The notes under the pieces were generated by a model that saw nothing but the letters and a program-made list of their open reading frames with translations, was not told the DNA's origin and did no database searches. DNA of 64,000 nt from Lachnospiraceae bacterium (GTDB taxonomy: Bacteria; Bacillota; Clostridia; Lachnospirales; Lachnospiraceae), in assembly GCA_029008875.1 (NCBI GenBank), contig JAQXJP010000025.1, positions 30,183-94,182 of the forward strand, given 5' to 3'. Position 1 is the stretch's first letter. Every line of letters begins with the position of its first letter. Shown one piece after another: positions 16,230 to 25,718 of the stretch. The translations under genes were made by a program, and so were the position numbers.

Positions 16230-16913
16230 ATGGAATACACCATATTAGTTGCAGATGACGAGAAGGAAATCAGGGATCTTCTCCGTCTCTATCTGGAAAA
16301 TGAAAAATATGTGGTTCTGGAGGCGGCCGACGGGGAGGAAGCGCTGGACCAGATTCGCAGAAACCATGTGGACATGTGCCTTCTGGATATCATGATGCCC
16401 AAGCTGGACGGGTATCATGTACTGCAGGAGCTGCGTAAAGAGAGCAATATACCGGTGATGATTCTCTCCGCAAAAACCACGGATTCCGAAAAAATTCTGG
16501 GGCTGAATCTGGGGGCGGACGACTATCTGGGTAAACCCTTCAATCCGCTGGAGGCAGTGGCCCGGGTAAATTCCAGCATCCGCCGATTCTATTCCCTGGG
16601 GAACGGAACTGCAACTACCGCCATGGTTCAGGTGCGGGACCTGACTCTCAACAAGGATGCCTGCACCCTGCAGAAGGGGGACCAGGTGATTGCGCTGACT
16701 TCCGTGGAGTATAAGATCATGGAGCTGTTCATGGAGCACCCGGGAAAGGTGTATACCAAGCAACAGATCTACGAGTATGGCTGGGGCGAGGAATACTTTA
16801 TCGCGGACAATAATATTATGGTTTGTATCAGCAAGCTTCGTTCAAAACTGGATGAAGATCCGAATACATATATTAAGACAATTCGTGGATTGGGATACCG
16901 TTTGGAGAAATAG
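16230..16913 (+). CDS. OmpR/VanR-type response regulator
   Basis: A 227-residue regulator. The receiver domain carries VADDEKEIRDLL (acidic pocket), LLDIMMPKLDG with the phospho-acceptor Asp near residue 53, and the conserved Lys in YLGKPFNPLEA. A winged helix of the OmpR class follows, ending CISKLRSKLDEDPNTYIKTIRGLGYRLE. It resembles VanR-type regulators of cell-wall genes. The kinase gene starts at the base after its stop codon, so the two form one translational unit. Confidence 0.94.
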   Translation: MEYTILVADDEKEIRDLLRLYLENEKYVVLEAADGEEALDQIRRNHVDMCLLDIMMPKLDGYHVLQELRKESNIPVMILSAKTTDSEKILGLNLGADDYLGKPFNPLEAVARVNSSIRRFYSLGNGTATTAMVQVRDLTLNKDACTLQKGDQVIALTSVEYKIMELFMEHPGKVYTKQQIYEYGWGEEYFIADNNIMVCISKLRSKLDEDPNTYIKTIRGLGYRLEK

Positions 16914-18128
16914 ATGCCGCTGAATGAAGATAAAAGAGAAATTGAACATTTGAGAACCTATCTGGTTCGCCGTTTTGTGGTCATTCTGATCATTGCCGGT
17001 GCGGTGGAGATTTTTCTCATCAATGCTCTCAACGTACTGATTTTTCCTATAATTGTCCGCTTTTTTGGGGATAATATCAGTTGGGAAAACGGAATTGATA
17101 ACGGACAGATGGTCTGGTTTTTTCTGGCGCTTCTGCTGGAACTTTTGATTTCGGGCATTGGCTCCTTCCTTCCGCCCTCCGCACAGATAGCTACGAATCA
17201 GTTGATCTACCGGATTGAAGACCGAATTTTTGATTTGATTCCCCAGCTGGGTGAGGTCCGGCTCTTGGCTCAAATGAGCCGGGGAGAGACATTCGTGCTG
17301 TTCGGGGTAGTGCTGATATCGGTGCTGGTCATGATTTTTCCAATCGGTGTGGCGGTGGGCGTCTACACGGGACTGACCACCAAGGAAGTGGGGCGTATAG
17401 AGTCCAGGAGGGAACAACTACGGGCGGAGGAGGCCAGAAAGCGCAACCTCATGCTGTCCGACATTGCCCATGATCTTCGAACTCCCATTACCACCGTTTC
17501 CGGGTATGCAAAAGCCCTGGCGGACGGGATGGTTACGGATGAACAAAAAAAGCAGGAGTACCTGGAGGCAATCCAGAATAAATCGGCCCGGATGGAGGAG
17601 CTGATTCAACTGCTATTTGAATACTCGAAATTGGACAGCGAGGGGTTTTCGCTGAAATTTGAGAGAGTCGATCTGGCGGAACTTCTGCGGGAGAACGCGG
17701 CCATGCTGTACTCCGATGTGGAGGAGGCCGGAATGGAATTTGAGATCGACATTCCGGAGGAGCGCTGCATCGTCAAGGCGGATGCGCTCCAGCTGTCTCG
17801 GGCGGTGACAAACCTCATCACCAACGCCATTCGCCACAACAAACCGGGATGCAAGATTCTATTATCCTTGGTGATGGAGGAAGGCGTCTGTGAGATTGCG
17901 GTTGCGGACAGCGGAGCGGAGATTCCGCCGGAGATAGAAGCCACACTTTTCCAACCCTTTGCGGTGGGAGACCAGTCCCGCAGCAGCAAGGGAGGAACCG
18001 GACTTGGGCTGTCCATTGCCCACAAGGTGGTGGAGCTGCACGGCGGCAATCTGATTGTGAGAAAATGGTATCGCGGATACACCAAAGCCTTCTACTTTAC
18101 GCTTGTAGTTTTGGATGACATAGACTAA
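16914..18128 (+). CDS. Sensor histidine kinase, VanS-like
   Basis: A 404-residue kinase. Membrane segments lie near residues 18-42, 63-80 and 120-145. The H-box is LSDIAHDLRTPITTVSGYAK (phospho-His), the N-box NLITNAIRHN and the G-box GGTGLGLSIA. The extracytoplasmic part between segments is short, as in kinases that sense membrane or cell-wall damage. It directly follows its response regulator. The target operon is not visible; the upstream DUF975 gene and downstream nfeD-SPFH pair are candidates. Confidence 0.94.
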   Translation: MPLNEDKREIEHLRTYLVRRFVVILIIAGAVEIFLINALNVLIFPIIVRFFGDNISWENGIDNGQMVWFFLALLLELLISGIGSFLPPSAQIATNQLIYRIEDRIFDLIPQLGEVRLLAQMSRGETFVLFGVVLISVLVMIFPIGVAVGVYTGLTTKEVGRIESRREQLRAEEARKRNLMLSDIAHDLRTPITTVSGYAKALADGMVTDEQKKQEYLEAIQNKSARMEELIQLLFEYSKLDSEGFSLKFERVDLAELLRENAAMLYSDVEEAGMEFEIDIPEERCIVKADALQLSRAVTNLITNAIRHNKPGCKILLSLVMEEGVCEIAVADSGAEIPPEIEATLFQPFAVGDQSRSSKGGTGLGLSIAHKVVELHGGNLIVRKWYRGYTKAFYFTLVVLDDID

Positions 18129-18157
18129 AATATCTTTATAAAAAAGGGGTGATTATC

Positions 18158-18622
18158 ATGGCACAATTTTTATCTGCATTAAATCCGGCTATTATGCTTT
18201 GGCTGGTATTTACCATTATTTTTGTGGCGATTGAGTTGGCGACCGTGGGGCTTACCTCCATCTGGTTTGCCGCAGGGGCGCTTGTGGCGCTGATTGCCGC
18301 GATGCTGGGGGCGAATGTCATCGTGCAGTTTTTGCTGTTTCTGGTGGTGTCCATCGCATTGCTTTTTGCCACGAAACCACTTGTCCGGACGCACATTAAC
18401 GCAAGGGCGGAGAAGACCAATGCCGACAGTGCAATCGGCGATGAGATTCGCATTGTGGAGCGCGTCAGCAACATCGATCAGACCGGTACGGCCATTGTCC
18501 GGGGACAGGAATGGACCGTGCGTACCGAGGATGATAAAGAAACTATCGAGGCGGGAGAGATGGCCAAGGTAGTCCGCATCAGCGGGGTAAAATTAATCGT
18601 TAGAAAAATGAAGGAGGAGTAA
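18158..18622 (+). CDS. NfeD family membrane protein
   Basis: A 154-residue protein: three or four membrane helices (AIMLWLVFTIIFVAIELATV; LTSIWFAAGALVALIAAML; VIVQFLLFLVVSIALLFAT) followed by an OB-fold of about 80 residues (IGDEIRIVERVSNIDQTGTA). This is the short NfeD1b class that is almost always paired with an SPFH protein, as here with 4 bases between genes. The start at ATG 18158 has AAGGGGTG upstream; GTG 18149 is less likely. It probably helps organise membrane microdomains. Confidence 0.9.
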   Translation: MAQFLSALNPAIMLWLVFTIIFVAIELATVGLTSIWFAAGALVALIAAMLGANVIVQFLLFLVVSIALLFATKPLVRTHINARAEKTNADSAIGDEIRIVERVSNIDQTGTAIVRGQEWTVRTEDDKETIEAGEMAKVVRISGVKLIVRKMKEE

Positions 18623-18626
18623 CAAA

Positions 18627-19553
18627 ATGGGACCGATTATCGCTTTATTTATTGTGATGCTTATCGCAGTGCTGATTCTGGTAAACTGCATTAAGATTGT
18701 TCCGCAGGCACACGCTGTCGTTGTTGAGAGATTGGGGGCTTACCTGACCACATGGGAGGTTGGTGTGCGCTTCAAGGTTCCCTTCGTGGACCGTGTTGCC
18801 AAGAAAGTATCCTTGAAGGAGCAGGTGGCAGATTTCCCACCACAGCCGGTTATCACCAAGGATAACGTAACCATGCAGATCGATACGGTGGTATACTTCC
18901 AGATTACAGATCCTAAGTTGTACGCCTACGGCGTGGAGAATCCGATTATGGCTATCGAGAATCTGGCAGCAACCACGCTCCGTAACGTGATCGGTGATTT
19001 GGAGTTGGATGAGACCCTCACATCCCGTGAGACCATCAACGCAAAGATGCGCTCCACACTGGATGTTGCCACAGACCCTTGGGGCATCAAAGTGAACCGA
19101 GTGGAGCTCAAGAACATTATGCCGCCCAAGGCAATTCAGGATGCCATGGAGAAGCAGATGAAGGCAGAGCGTGAGCGCCGTGAGGCGATTCTCCGCGCGG
19201 AAGGCGAGAAGAAATCAACCATCCTTGTGGCAGAGGGTAACAAGGAGTCTGCAATTTTGGATGCAGAGGCGGAGAAGCAGGCTGCAATCCTTCGCGCAGA
19301 AGCGAAAAAGGAAGCTACCGTCAAGGAGGCGGAAGGTCAGGCGGAAGCCATCCTGAAGATTCAGAAGGCAAATGCCGATGGACTTCGTATGCTCAAGGAA
19401 TCTGCACCGGATGAGGCGGTCCTCACCCTGAAGAGTCTGGAAGCGTTTGCCAAGGCCGCAGACGGAAAGGCCACCAAGATTATCATTCCGTCCGAGATTC
19501 AGGGAATCGCGGGACTCACAAAATCTGTCGTGGAAGTTGCCAAGGAGCAGTAA
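18627..19553 (+). CDS. SPFH/band 7 (stomatin-like) protein
   Basis: A 308-residue protein. One N-terminal membrane helix (residues 3-23) is followed by the band-7 domain (IVPQAHAVVVERLGAY, DRVAKKVSLKEQ, TKDNVTMQIDTVVYF). A long charged coiled coil follows at about residues 170-240, with repeated EAILRAEGEKK and EAEKQAAILRAEA units. AAGGAGGAG lies before ATG 18627. Such proteins form membrane-attached oligomers and work with NfeD partners; the preceding gene is that partner. A terminator follows at once. Confidence 0.92.
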   Translation: MGPIIALFIVMLIAVLILVNCIKIVPQAHAVVVERLGAYLTTWEVGVRFKVPFVDRVAKKVSLKEQVADFPPQPVITKDNVTMQIDTVVYFQITDPKLYAYGVENPIMAIENLAATTLRNVIGDLELDETLTSRETINAKMRSTLDVATDPWGIKVNRVELKNIMPPKAIQDAMEKQMKAERERREAILRAEGEKKSTILVAEGNKESAILDAEAEKQAAILRAEAKKEATVKEAEGQAEAILKIQKANADGLRMLKESAPDEAVLTLKSLEAFAKAADGKATKIIIPSEIQGIAGLTKSVVEVAKEQ

Positions 19554-19575
19554 TAGATATTGTGTGATTTTTGAG

Positions 19576-19610
19576 AGACCACCCCAAGTGTTGTGGGTGG
19601 TCTTTTTTTT
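19576..19610 (+). terminator. Terminator after the nfeD-SPFH pair
   Basis: AGACCACCC (19576-19584) and GGGTGGTCT (19595-19603) with a 10-base loop, then a long T-run. Confidence 0.9.
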
Positions 19611-19669
19611 GCGAAAATGGTATACTTTATTAGATATTCTATGGTTTGGCATAGGAGAAGGAGCAGGGA

Positions 19670-21724
19670 ATGAAGAAGACGAATAAAATACGCTTTAAAG
19701 GTAGGCTGAGAAGCTATTTGTGCTGGCCGCTTTACTTGACGGTGGTATTGGCGCTCTTAAATATACCGGTATACCTATACGATACAAAATGCGGATATAT
19801 CATCAGCGGTTTTACGGTGATTTATTTTGTGGTGGAGCTGGTTCTGTACACGAACAACCGCCCCTATCTGGCCACGGAGATTGTGAATTTTGCAACGCAG
19901 TATGCCACGGTTCAGAGAAAGCTTCTGAACGAGTTCGAGATTCCGTATGCACTTTTGGACAACACCGGAAAGGTGCTGTGGTGTAATGAGCAGTTTACAG
20001 AGCTGACCGGAGCGGACAAGAAATACCACAAGTCCATCACTGCGCTGTTTCCCGCACTCACCCGTGAGCTGTTGGAGAAAAACGAACTGCAGGATCTGCA
20101 TGTGGAGCGGGATGAGCGCCTGTTCCATGTGTCCTTGAACCGCATCTATTTCGATTCCATCACCTCGGTGGGCGAGTTGATTGAAACCGAGGGCTCCGAG
20201 GAATTTTTGACGGCTCTGTACCTGTTCGACGAGACGGAACTGAATCGTTACATTGTGGAGAACCGGGAACAGAAGCTGGTTTCCGCACTGGTCTACATTG
20301 ACAACTATGAGGAGGCGTTGAACAGTATCGAGGATGTAAAGCGCTCCCTGCTGGTGGCACTGATTGACCGGCGCGTACATCAGTATTTTTCTCAATACGA
20401 TGCGCTGGTTCGGAAATTGGAAAAGGACAAGTACTCCATCGTCTTCAAGTACAAATACCTCAAGGATATGCAGGAGGACAAGTTCAAGGTGCTGGAGGAT
20501 GTGCGTTCAGTCAAGGTCGGCAATGAGATGGCGGTCACCTTGAGTATGGGTGTCGGATTCTACGGGGACAGCTATATCCAGAGCTCCGAGCATGCCCGGG
20601 CCGCCATCGACATTGCCCTCGGACGAGGCGGAGACCAGGTGGTCATCAAGGACGGCGAGGAGGTTCTGTACTTCGGTGGTAAGGCGAAGCAGGTGGAGCG
20701 CAATACCCGCGTGAAGGCCAGAGTAAAGGCCCAGGCGCTCCGGGAGATTATGGAGAACCGGGAGAATATTCTCATCATGGGACATATGCTCACGGATGTG
20801 GATTCCCTGGGAGCGGGAGTGGGTATCTATTGTGCCGCCAGAACCCTCGGGAAAAAAGCACAGATTGTGGTGAACAACCCCACCTCCGCAATTCGGCCGT
20901 TCATCGACAGTTTTTCCCAGGAAAAGGGATACCCGGAGGATATGTTCATAGACAGCGAGCAAGCCATTGAAATGATGGGGCGCAACACGGCGGTGATTGT
21001 GGTGGATACCAACCGGCCAAGCTCCACAGAGTGTCCGGAACTCCTGCGGAGAACCGACTGTATCGTGGTGTTTGACCACCACAGGCAGGGAAGCGAAGTG
21101 ATTGAAAATCCGCTGCTGTCCTACATTGAACCCTATGCATCCAGCGCCTGTGAAATGGTTGCGGAGGTGCTCCAATACTTTGCGGAGGACTTCAAGCTGG
21201 AGGCGCGTGAGGCGGACAGCATCTACGCCGGAATTTTGATTGATACCAGCAACTTTATGACCAAGACCGGGGTGCGCACCTTTGAGGCGGCAGCCTATCT
21301 GAAGAGGAGCGGCGCGGAGGTCACCAGGGTGCGCAAGATGCTCCGCAATGACATGGATGCGTACAAGGCGCGGGCGGAAGCGGTCCGTCATGCGGAGGTA
21401 TACCGCAACGCATTTGCCATTTCGGTATGCCCGAACGAAAATATTGAGAGCCCCACCATCGTGGGAGCACAGGCGGCAAACGAGCTGCTCAACATTGTGG
21501 GAATTAAGGCATCCTTTGTGCTTACCGAGTACAAGGGTAAGATCTACGTAAGTTCCAGATCCATCGACGAGATTAACGTCCAGTTGATCATGGAGCGATT
21601 GGGCGGTGGCGGACACTTTAATGTGGCGGCCACACAGTTGAAGGATTGCACCATTGTGCAGGCAAAGCAGATGATTCAGGACACACTGGATGAGATGCTG
21701 AAGGAAGGAGATATTGAGGCATGA
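19670..21724 (+). CDS. gdpP: GdpP-type cyclic di-AMP phosphodiesterase
   Basis: A 684-residue membrane enzyme: two N-terminal membrane helices (about residues 13-55), a PAS-like domain ([20 protein letters not shown]), a degenerate GGDEF domain and the DHH/DHHA1 catalytic part. Catalytic motifs are [33 protein letters not shown] and [10 protein letters not shown]. The family cleaves cyclic di-AMP to pApA and so affects potassium, turgor and wall homeostasis. It overlaps rplI by four bases (ATGA). The gdpP-rplI-dnaB order is the conserved Firmicute arrangement. Confidence 0.95.
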   Translation: MKKTNKIRFKGRLRSYLCWPLYLTVVLALLNIPVYLYDTKCGYIISGFTVIYFVVELVLYTNNRPYLATEIVNFATQYATVQRKLLNEFEIPYALLDNTGKVLWCNEQFTELTGADKKYHKSITALFPALTRELLEKNELQDLHVERDERLFHVSLNRIYFDSITSVGELIETEGSEEFLTALYLFDETELNRYIVENREQKLVSALVYIDNYEEALNSIEDVKRSLLVALIDRRVHQYFSQYDALVRKLEKDKYSIVFKYKYLKDMQEDKFKVLEDVRSVKVGNEMAVTLSMGVGFYGDSYIQSSEHARAAIDIALGRGGDQVVIKDGEEVLYFGGKAKQVERNTRVKARVKAQALREIMENRENILIMGHMLTDVDSLGAGVGIYCAARTLGKKAQIVVNNPTSAIRPFIDSFSQEKGYPEDMFIDSEQAIEMMGRNTAVIVVDTNRPSSTECPELLRRTDCIVVFDHHRQGSEVIENPLLSYIEPYASSACEMVAEVLQYFAEDFKLEAREADSIYAGILIDTSNFMTKTGVRTFEAAAYLKRSGAEVTRVRKMLRNDMDAYKARAEAVRHAEVYRNAFAISVCPNENIESPTIVGAQAANELLNIVGIKASFVLTEYKGKIYVSSRSIDEINVQLIMERLGGGGHFNVAATQLKDCTIVQAKQMIQDTLDEMLKEGDIEA

Positions 21725-22167
21725 AAGTAATATTATTGGAAGATGTGAAGGCACTGGGCAAGAAGGGGGACGTTGTCAACGTGAGCGACGGATATGCGCG
21801 CAACGCCATTCTACCCAAAAAGCTGGGGGTGGAGGCAACCCCCAAGAATTTGAACGATTTAAAGCTTCAAAATCAGCATGCAGACAAGGTCGCTGCGGAA
21901 AATTTGGAGCACGCCAGGGAATTGGCCAAGGAAATCGAACAGAAAAAAGTGGTTGTCAAGATGAGAACCGGAGAGGGAGGGAAGTCATTCGGCGCCATCT
22001 CCACCAAGGAAATCGCCCAGGCCACCAAGGAACAGACCGGTCTTGATCTGGACAAGAAAAAAATGCACCTTGCGGAGAGCATCAAAGCTCTTGGAACCTA
22101 TGAAGTCCCGGTAAAACTTCACCCACAGGTTACCGCAAAGCTTACCGTTCAAGTTGTAGGAGAATAA
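21721..22167 (+). CDS. rplI: Ribosomal protein bL9
   Basis: A 148-residue protein starting [19 protein letters not shown] with the L9 signature [20 protein letters not shown], a long central helix (residues 42-75) and the C-terminal rRNA-binding domain ending TVQVVGE. It binds 23S rRNA near the L1 stalk. Its ATG overlaps the gdpP stop; AAGGAGATATTGAGG lies upstream. dnaB follows after 12 bases. Confidence 0.97.
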   Translation: MKVILLEDVKALGKKGDVVNVSDGYARNAILPKKLGVEATPKNLNDLKLQNQHADKVAAENLEHARELAKEIEQKKVVVKMRTGEGGKSFGAISTKEIAQATKEQTGLDLDKKKMHLAESIKALGTYEVPVKLHPQVTAKLTVQVVGE

Positions 22168-22179
22168 GGAGGAATCCTC

Positions 22180-23517
22180 TTGGATGACACATTAATAAAG
22201 AGGGGGATGCCCAACAGCCCGGAAGCGGAGCAGTCGGTGATCGGTTCCATGATTATGGACCGGGAAGCGATTATGACCGCCTCAGAAATCCTGATCAAGG
22301 AAGATTTTTATCAGCAGCAGTACGGGATATTGTTTGAGACCATGGTGGAATTGAACAATGAGGGCCAGCCGGTGGATTTGATCACCCTTCAGGCAAAACT
22401 AAAAGAAAAAGATGTACCGAAGGAGGTGTCCAGCCTAAGCTATGTGCGTGATCTGCTGGCATCCGTTCCCACATCCGCAAACATCAAATATTACGCAAAC
22501 ATCGTAAAGGAGCTGTCCACCAAGCGCAGTCTCATCCGCCTCATGGAGGGGATTGAGAACGATTGCTACGCCGGCAAGGAATCGCTGAACAACATTATGG
22601 ACCGCACGGAGCATGATGTCTTCAAGCTGCTGAACGCAGGGAGAACATCCGGGGATTATGTCCCGATTCAGACGGTGGTAATGAACGCCTTGGAAAATAT
22701 CGAAAAAGCTTCCAAGCAGAAGGGAAGTGTAACCGGTATCCCCACGGGCTTTATCGATTTGGATTACCGTACCGCGGGGCTTCACCCTTCGGATCTTGTC
22801 CTGATTGCGGCCCGCCCCGCCATGGGCAAGACTGCATTCGTATTAAACCTGGCACAGCACGTGGCTTTCCGGGAGAAACAGTGCACGGCCATTTTCTCGT
22901 TGGAAATGTCAAAGGAACAGCTTGTGAACCGACTGTTTGCGCTGGAGTCCAATGTGGACGCACAGGCGCTTCGAACCGGCAATCTGACGGAAACGGATTG
23001 GGAGAAGCTGGTGGAGGGAGCTGGGATTATCGGCCATTCCGAGCTGATTATCGACGATACACCCGGTATTACCATCTCCGAACTGCGGAGCAAATGCCGC
23101 AAGTATAAATTGGAGCACGACTTGAAGCTGATTATCATTGATTATCTGCAGTTGATGAGCGGAAGCGGCGGAAGATCCAATGAATCCCGACAGCAGGAGA
23201 TCTCGGAGATTTCCCGATCTCTGAAGGCGCTGGCGAGAGAGTTGGATGTTCCGGTTATCGCCCTGTCCCAGCTCTCTCGTGCCGTGGAGCAGAGACCGGA
23301 TCACCGCCCGATGCTCTCCGATTTGCGTGAATCCGGAGCCATCGAGCAGGATGCCGACATGGTAATGTTTATCTACCGCGACGATTACTACAACCAGGAT
23401 TCGCCGGAAAAAGGCATCTCGGAGATTATTATTGCCAAGCAGAGAAGCGGCCCCATCGGCACCGTGAAGCTGGCGTGGTTGCCGCAATTCACAAAATTTG
23501 CCAATTTGGAACATTGA
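22180..23517 (+). CDS. dnaB: Replicative DNA helicase
   Basis: A 445-residue hexameric helicase. The N-terminal helical domain starts with PNSPEAEQSVIGSMIMD, and the RecA-like motor has Walker A ARPAMGKTAFVLN, Walker B LIIIDYLQLMSG and arginine-rich LSRAVEQRPDHRP. TTG at 22180 is taken as the start because AAGGAGG (22166-22172) is 7 bases away and no earlier ATG is available. It ends gdpP-rplI-dnaB and is followed by its own terminator. Confidence 0.97.
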   Translation: MDDTLIKRGMPNSPEAEQSVIGSMIMDREAIMTASEILIKEDFYQQQYGILFETMVELNNEGQPVDLITLQAKLKEKDVPKEVSSLSYVRDLLASVPTSANIKYYANIVKELSTKRSLIRLMEGIENDCYAGKESLNNIMDRTEHDVFKLLNAGRTSGDYVPIQTVVMNALENIEKASKQKGSVTGIPTGFIDLDYRTAGLHPSDLVLIAARPAMGKTAFVLNLAQHVAFREKQCTAIFSLEMSKEQLVNRLFALESNVDAQALRTGNLTETDWEKLVEGAGIIGHSELIIDDTPGITISELRSKCRKYKLEHDLKLIIIDYLQLMSGSGGRSNESRQQEISEISRSLKALARELDVPVIALSQLSRAVEQRPDHRPMLSDLRESGAIEQDADMVMFIYRDDYYNQDSPEKGISEIIIAKQRSGPIGTVKLAWLPQFTKFANLEH

Positions 23518-23524
23518 TTCCGCA

Positions 23525-23556
23525 AATATCCCCCGACAACGCGGGGGATATTTTAT
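23525..23556 (+). terminator. Terminator of dnaB
   Basis: AATATCCCCC (23525-23534) and GGGGGATATT (23543-23552), a 10-bp perfect stem, then TTTATTT. Confidence 0.88.
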
Positions 23557-23592
23557 TTGCTGAAAAGGTCGAAAAAATACGACCGAAATTGT

Positions 23593-23621
23593 TTGAAACA
23601 GCGCATGGGGACTCTTATAAT
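23593..23621 (+). promoter_or_regulatory. Promoter of the MerR-family gene
   Basis: TTGAAA (23593-23598), a 17-base spacer and a consensus TATAAT (23616-23621). Confidence 0.82.
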
Positions 23622-23648
23622 GGAAGAAAAAAGAGGAGGGACAACCTG

Positions 23649-24245
23649 TTGGAAAAGGTGCGTTACATGATATCGGATGCCGCAACCCTCACCGGTGTGG
23701 AATCACATGTGTTACGTTACTGGGAAGATGAACTGGAGCTGGACATTCCGCGGAATGAACTGGGGCACAGATACTATACAGGAGAAAATATTGCGCAATT
23801 TCAAAAAATTAAGGAATTGAAAGAGCAGGGCTACCAACTGAAGGCAATCAAGTTGATGTTACATAATGCGGATACGATGCCGGAGCAGATTGTGGCAGCA
23901 CCCAAGGGCTTTTTCCACCGATCCGGGCAGACTTGCCTGGGACCGGAGGACAAGATGCAGCAGTTCCGGGAGCTGATGAACGATATCGTGGGACATGCGA
24001 TTGCCCGCAATAATGAGGAATTGAGTCAAATTATCGGAACGGAAGTGCAGGAGCGTGTGCTGAAGGAGATGGATTATCTCATGCGGGAGCAGGAGGTGGC
24101 CTCGGAGGAACGATTCCGCAAATTGGATGCGGCGATACGCGGGGAGCAAAAAAGACGCCATCTGCTGTTTGCCAAGAGCAAGCTGGGGGATGTGACGCGA
24201 AAGGAAAAGAAGGCTATGAAGCCGTTGGAACAGGGAAGTTTATAA
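23649..24245 (+). CDS. MerR-family transcriptional regulator
   Basis: A 198-residue regulator. The MerR DNA-binding domain is YMISDAATLTGVESHVLRYW with ELGHRYYTGENIAQF and IKELKEQGYQLKAIKLML. It is followed by a helical region likely to dimerise (residues 95-165) and a basic tail. The TTG at 23649 is preferred: AGGAGGG lies 8 bases upstream, the promoter at 23593-23621 would transcribe from about 23628, and the longer open frame to 23475 would begin upstream of that. No metal-binding cysteines are present, so it is not a heavy-metal sensor. The target is unknown. Confidence 0.88.
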   Translation: MEKVRYMISDAATLTGVESHVLRYWEDELELDIPRNELGHRYYTGENIAQFQKIKELKEQGYQLKAIKLMLHNADTMPEQIVAAPKGFFHRSGQTCLGPEDKMQQFRELMNDIVGHAIARNNEELSQIIGTEVQERVLKEMDYLMREQEVASEERFRKLDAAIRGEQKRRHLLFAKSKLGDVTRKEKKAMKPLEQGSL

Positions 24246-24277
24246 AAAAAAGAGGCTGTGAGAACAGCCTCTTTTTA
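24244..24277. terminator. Bidirectional terminator between MerR and ferredoxin genes
   Basis: AGAGGCTGT (24251-24259) and ACAGCCTCT (24264-24272) flanked by A-run on the left and T-run on the right, serving both converging genes. A near-identical stem is used at 63188. Confidence 0.9.
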
Positions 24278-24290
24278 GGTTGCTTGCGAA

Positions 24291-24458
24291 TTATTCGCTG
24301 ATTGCTCCTGTCGGGCAAACACCAGCGCAGGTTCCGCAGCTAATGCATGTATCTGCGTCGATTACGTACTGAGAATCACCAGCAGAGATAGCACCAACCG
24401 GGCACTCACCGGCACAGGTACCACAGCTAACGCATGAATCAGAAATAACGTATGCCAT
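24291..24458 (-). CDS. 2[4Fe-4S] ferredoxin
   Basis: A 55-residue clostridial ferredoxin starting MAYVISDSCVSCGTCAGECP and containing two CxxCxxCxxxCP cluster sites (CVSCGTCAGECP and CISCGTCAGVCP). It is a low-potential electron carrier for enzymes such as pyruvate:ferredoxin oxidoreductase or hydrogenase. AAGGAGG precedes the ATG. It is a single-gene unit with a strong minus-strand promoter and a Fur-like palindrome in its leader. Confidence 0.96.
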   Translation of the reverse strand: MAYVISDSCVSCGTCAGECPVGAISAGDSQYVIDADTCISCGTCAGVCPTGAISE

Positions 24459-24479
24459 AATAGAATTCCTCCTTACTAA

Positions 24480-24495
24480 AATAATGATCATTATT
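24480..24495. promoter_or_regulatory. Fur/PerR-like palindrome AATAATGATCATTATT
   Basis: A perfect 16-bp palindrome just downstream of the predicted ferredoxin start of transcription. It is built of ATAATGAT/ATCATTAT units like a Fur-type box. Confidence 0.5.
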
Positions 24496-24514
24496 AGTCT
24501 TACGACTTGAGAGC

Positions 24515-24543
24515 ATTTTAGTACAAATAGTACACAAATTCAA
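24515..24543 (-). promoter_or_regulatory. Promoter of the ferredoxin gene
   Basis: Read on the minus strand: TTGAAT (24538-24543), a 17-base spacer, TAAAAT (24515-24520). Confidence 0.75.
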
Positions 24544-24609
24544 GAGGGAATGCATTTGTTTTTAATTTGGCACAATTCAAAAAAGGAAAGAAAATGAAGC
24601 GCCGTGAAG

Positions 24610-24637
24610 TTGCGATATTTATGGAATATGTTATAAT
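24610..24637 (+). promoter_or_regulatory. Promoter of tsaC, implying a leaderless mRNA
   Basis: TTGCGA (24610-24615), a 16-base spacer and TATAAT (24632-24637). The best start codon, ATG 24645, is only 8 bases after the -10 box, so transcription would begin at or next to it. Confidence 0.55.
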
Positions 24638-24644
24638 AAAACAC

Positions 24645-25697
24645 ATGAAAACGGAAATCGTTACGGTAGATATCAACAATATAGATGAGAAGCTGATGGA
24701 ACGGGCCGGAGTGTTGATTGCGTCCGGGCAGCTTGTGGCATTCCCCACGGAGACGGTGTACGGTTTGGGAGGGGATGCTCTGGATCCGGAGGCTTCCGCC
24801 CGTATCTATTCCGCCAAGGGCCGCCCGTCGGACAATCCGCTCATTGTTCATATCGCGGATTTTTCGGATTTGGAGAGAATTGCACAGGAGGTTCCGATTC
24901 AGGCGAGGAAGCTTGCGGAAGCTTTTTGGCCGGGGCCCCTCACCATGATTGTGCGCAAGAATGACCGGGTGCCCTATGCAACCACCGGTGGAATGGACAC
25001 GGTTGCAATCCGCATGCCCAACCATCCCGTTGCTCTGGAGCTGATCCGAAAAAGCGGATGTATGATTGCGGCGCCAAGTGCCAATACTTCAGGAAGACCC
25101 AGCCCTACCCGGGCGTCCCATGTGGCGGAGGATTTGGATGGGAAAATCCCCATGATTCTCGACGGGGGAGAGGTGGGAATCGGAATTGAATCCACCATCG
25201 TGGATCTGACGGAGGAGGTTCCCATGGTTCTTCGACCGGGATATATCACCATCGAGATGTTGTCGGAGGTGTTGGGGGAGGAAGTGAAGCTTGACCCGGG
25301 AATCATCGCGTCAGATGACACGAAAAAGCCTAAGGCGCCGGGAATGAAATACAAGCATTACGCTCCGAAGGCAGATATGATTATCGTTGAGGGGGAAGAG
25401 GACGCGGTGGTGTCCTATATCAACGAGGCAGCGGAGAGAAAGCGGAGCGAAAAGGTGGCTGTCGCAGTGATTGCGGCGGAGGAGACCAGGGAAAGATATT
25501 GCGCGGACATTGTTCTCTCCATGGGGAGGCGCAGCAGGGAGGACGAGATTGCGCAGCATCTGTACGGAATCTTGCGCCAGTGTGACGAATTGAATGTCGG
25601 GGCGATTTTTTCAGAGAGTTTTTCCACACCGAGAATCGGAAATGCCATTATGAATCGGCTGCTGAAAGCCGCCGGGCATCAGGTGATTCAGGTGTAA
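24645..25697 (+). CDS. Threonylcarbamoyl-AMP synthase, Sua5 type
   Basis: A 350-residue enzyme that makes threonylcarbamoyl-AMP from threonine, bicarbonate and ATP for the t6A37 modification of ANN-decoding tRNAs. The YrdC domain (about residues 15-205) shows FPTETVYGLGGDAL, KGRPSDNPLIVHI, PSANTSGRPSPT and RPGYI. A linker KAPGMKYKHYAPKA leads to the C-terminal Sua5 domain. ATG 24645 gives the normal family N-terminus (MKTEIVTVD) but has no ribosome site. ATG 24594 with AAAGGA is the alternative and would lie upstream of the promoter -35. It is followed by a phosphatase-like gene and upp, a common Clostridial order. Confidence 0.92.
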   Translation: MKTEIVTVDINNIDEKLMERAGVLIASGQLVAFPTETVYGLGGDALDPEASARIYSAKGRPSDNPLIVHIADFSDLERIAQEVPIQARKLAEAFWPGPLTMIVRKNDRVPYATTGGMDTVAIRMPNHPVALELIRKSGCMIAAPSANTSGRPSPTRASHVAEDLDGKIPMILDGGEVGIGIESTIVDLTEEVPMVLRPGYITIEMLSEVLGEEVKLDPGIIASDDTKKPKAPGMKYKHYAPKADMIIVEGEEDAVVSYINEAAERKRSEKVAVAVIAAEETRERYCADIVLSMGRRSREDEIAQHLYGILRQCDELNVGAIFSESFSTPRIGNAIMNRLLKAAGHQVIQV

Positions 25698-25718
25698 AGT
25701 TTGGAGATGGTAGGTTTT

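Noticed and set aside
20507..21754. A 415-codon minus-strand frame over gdpP
   Set aside because: Antisense shadow of a gene with clear DHH motifs.
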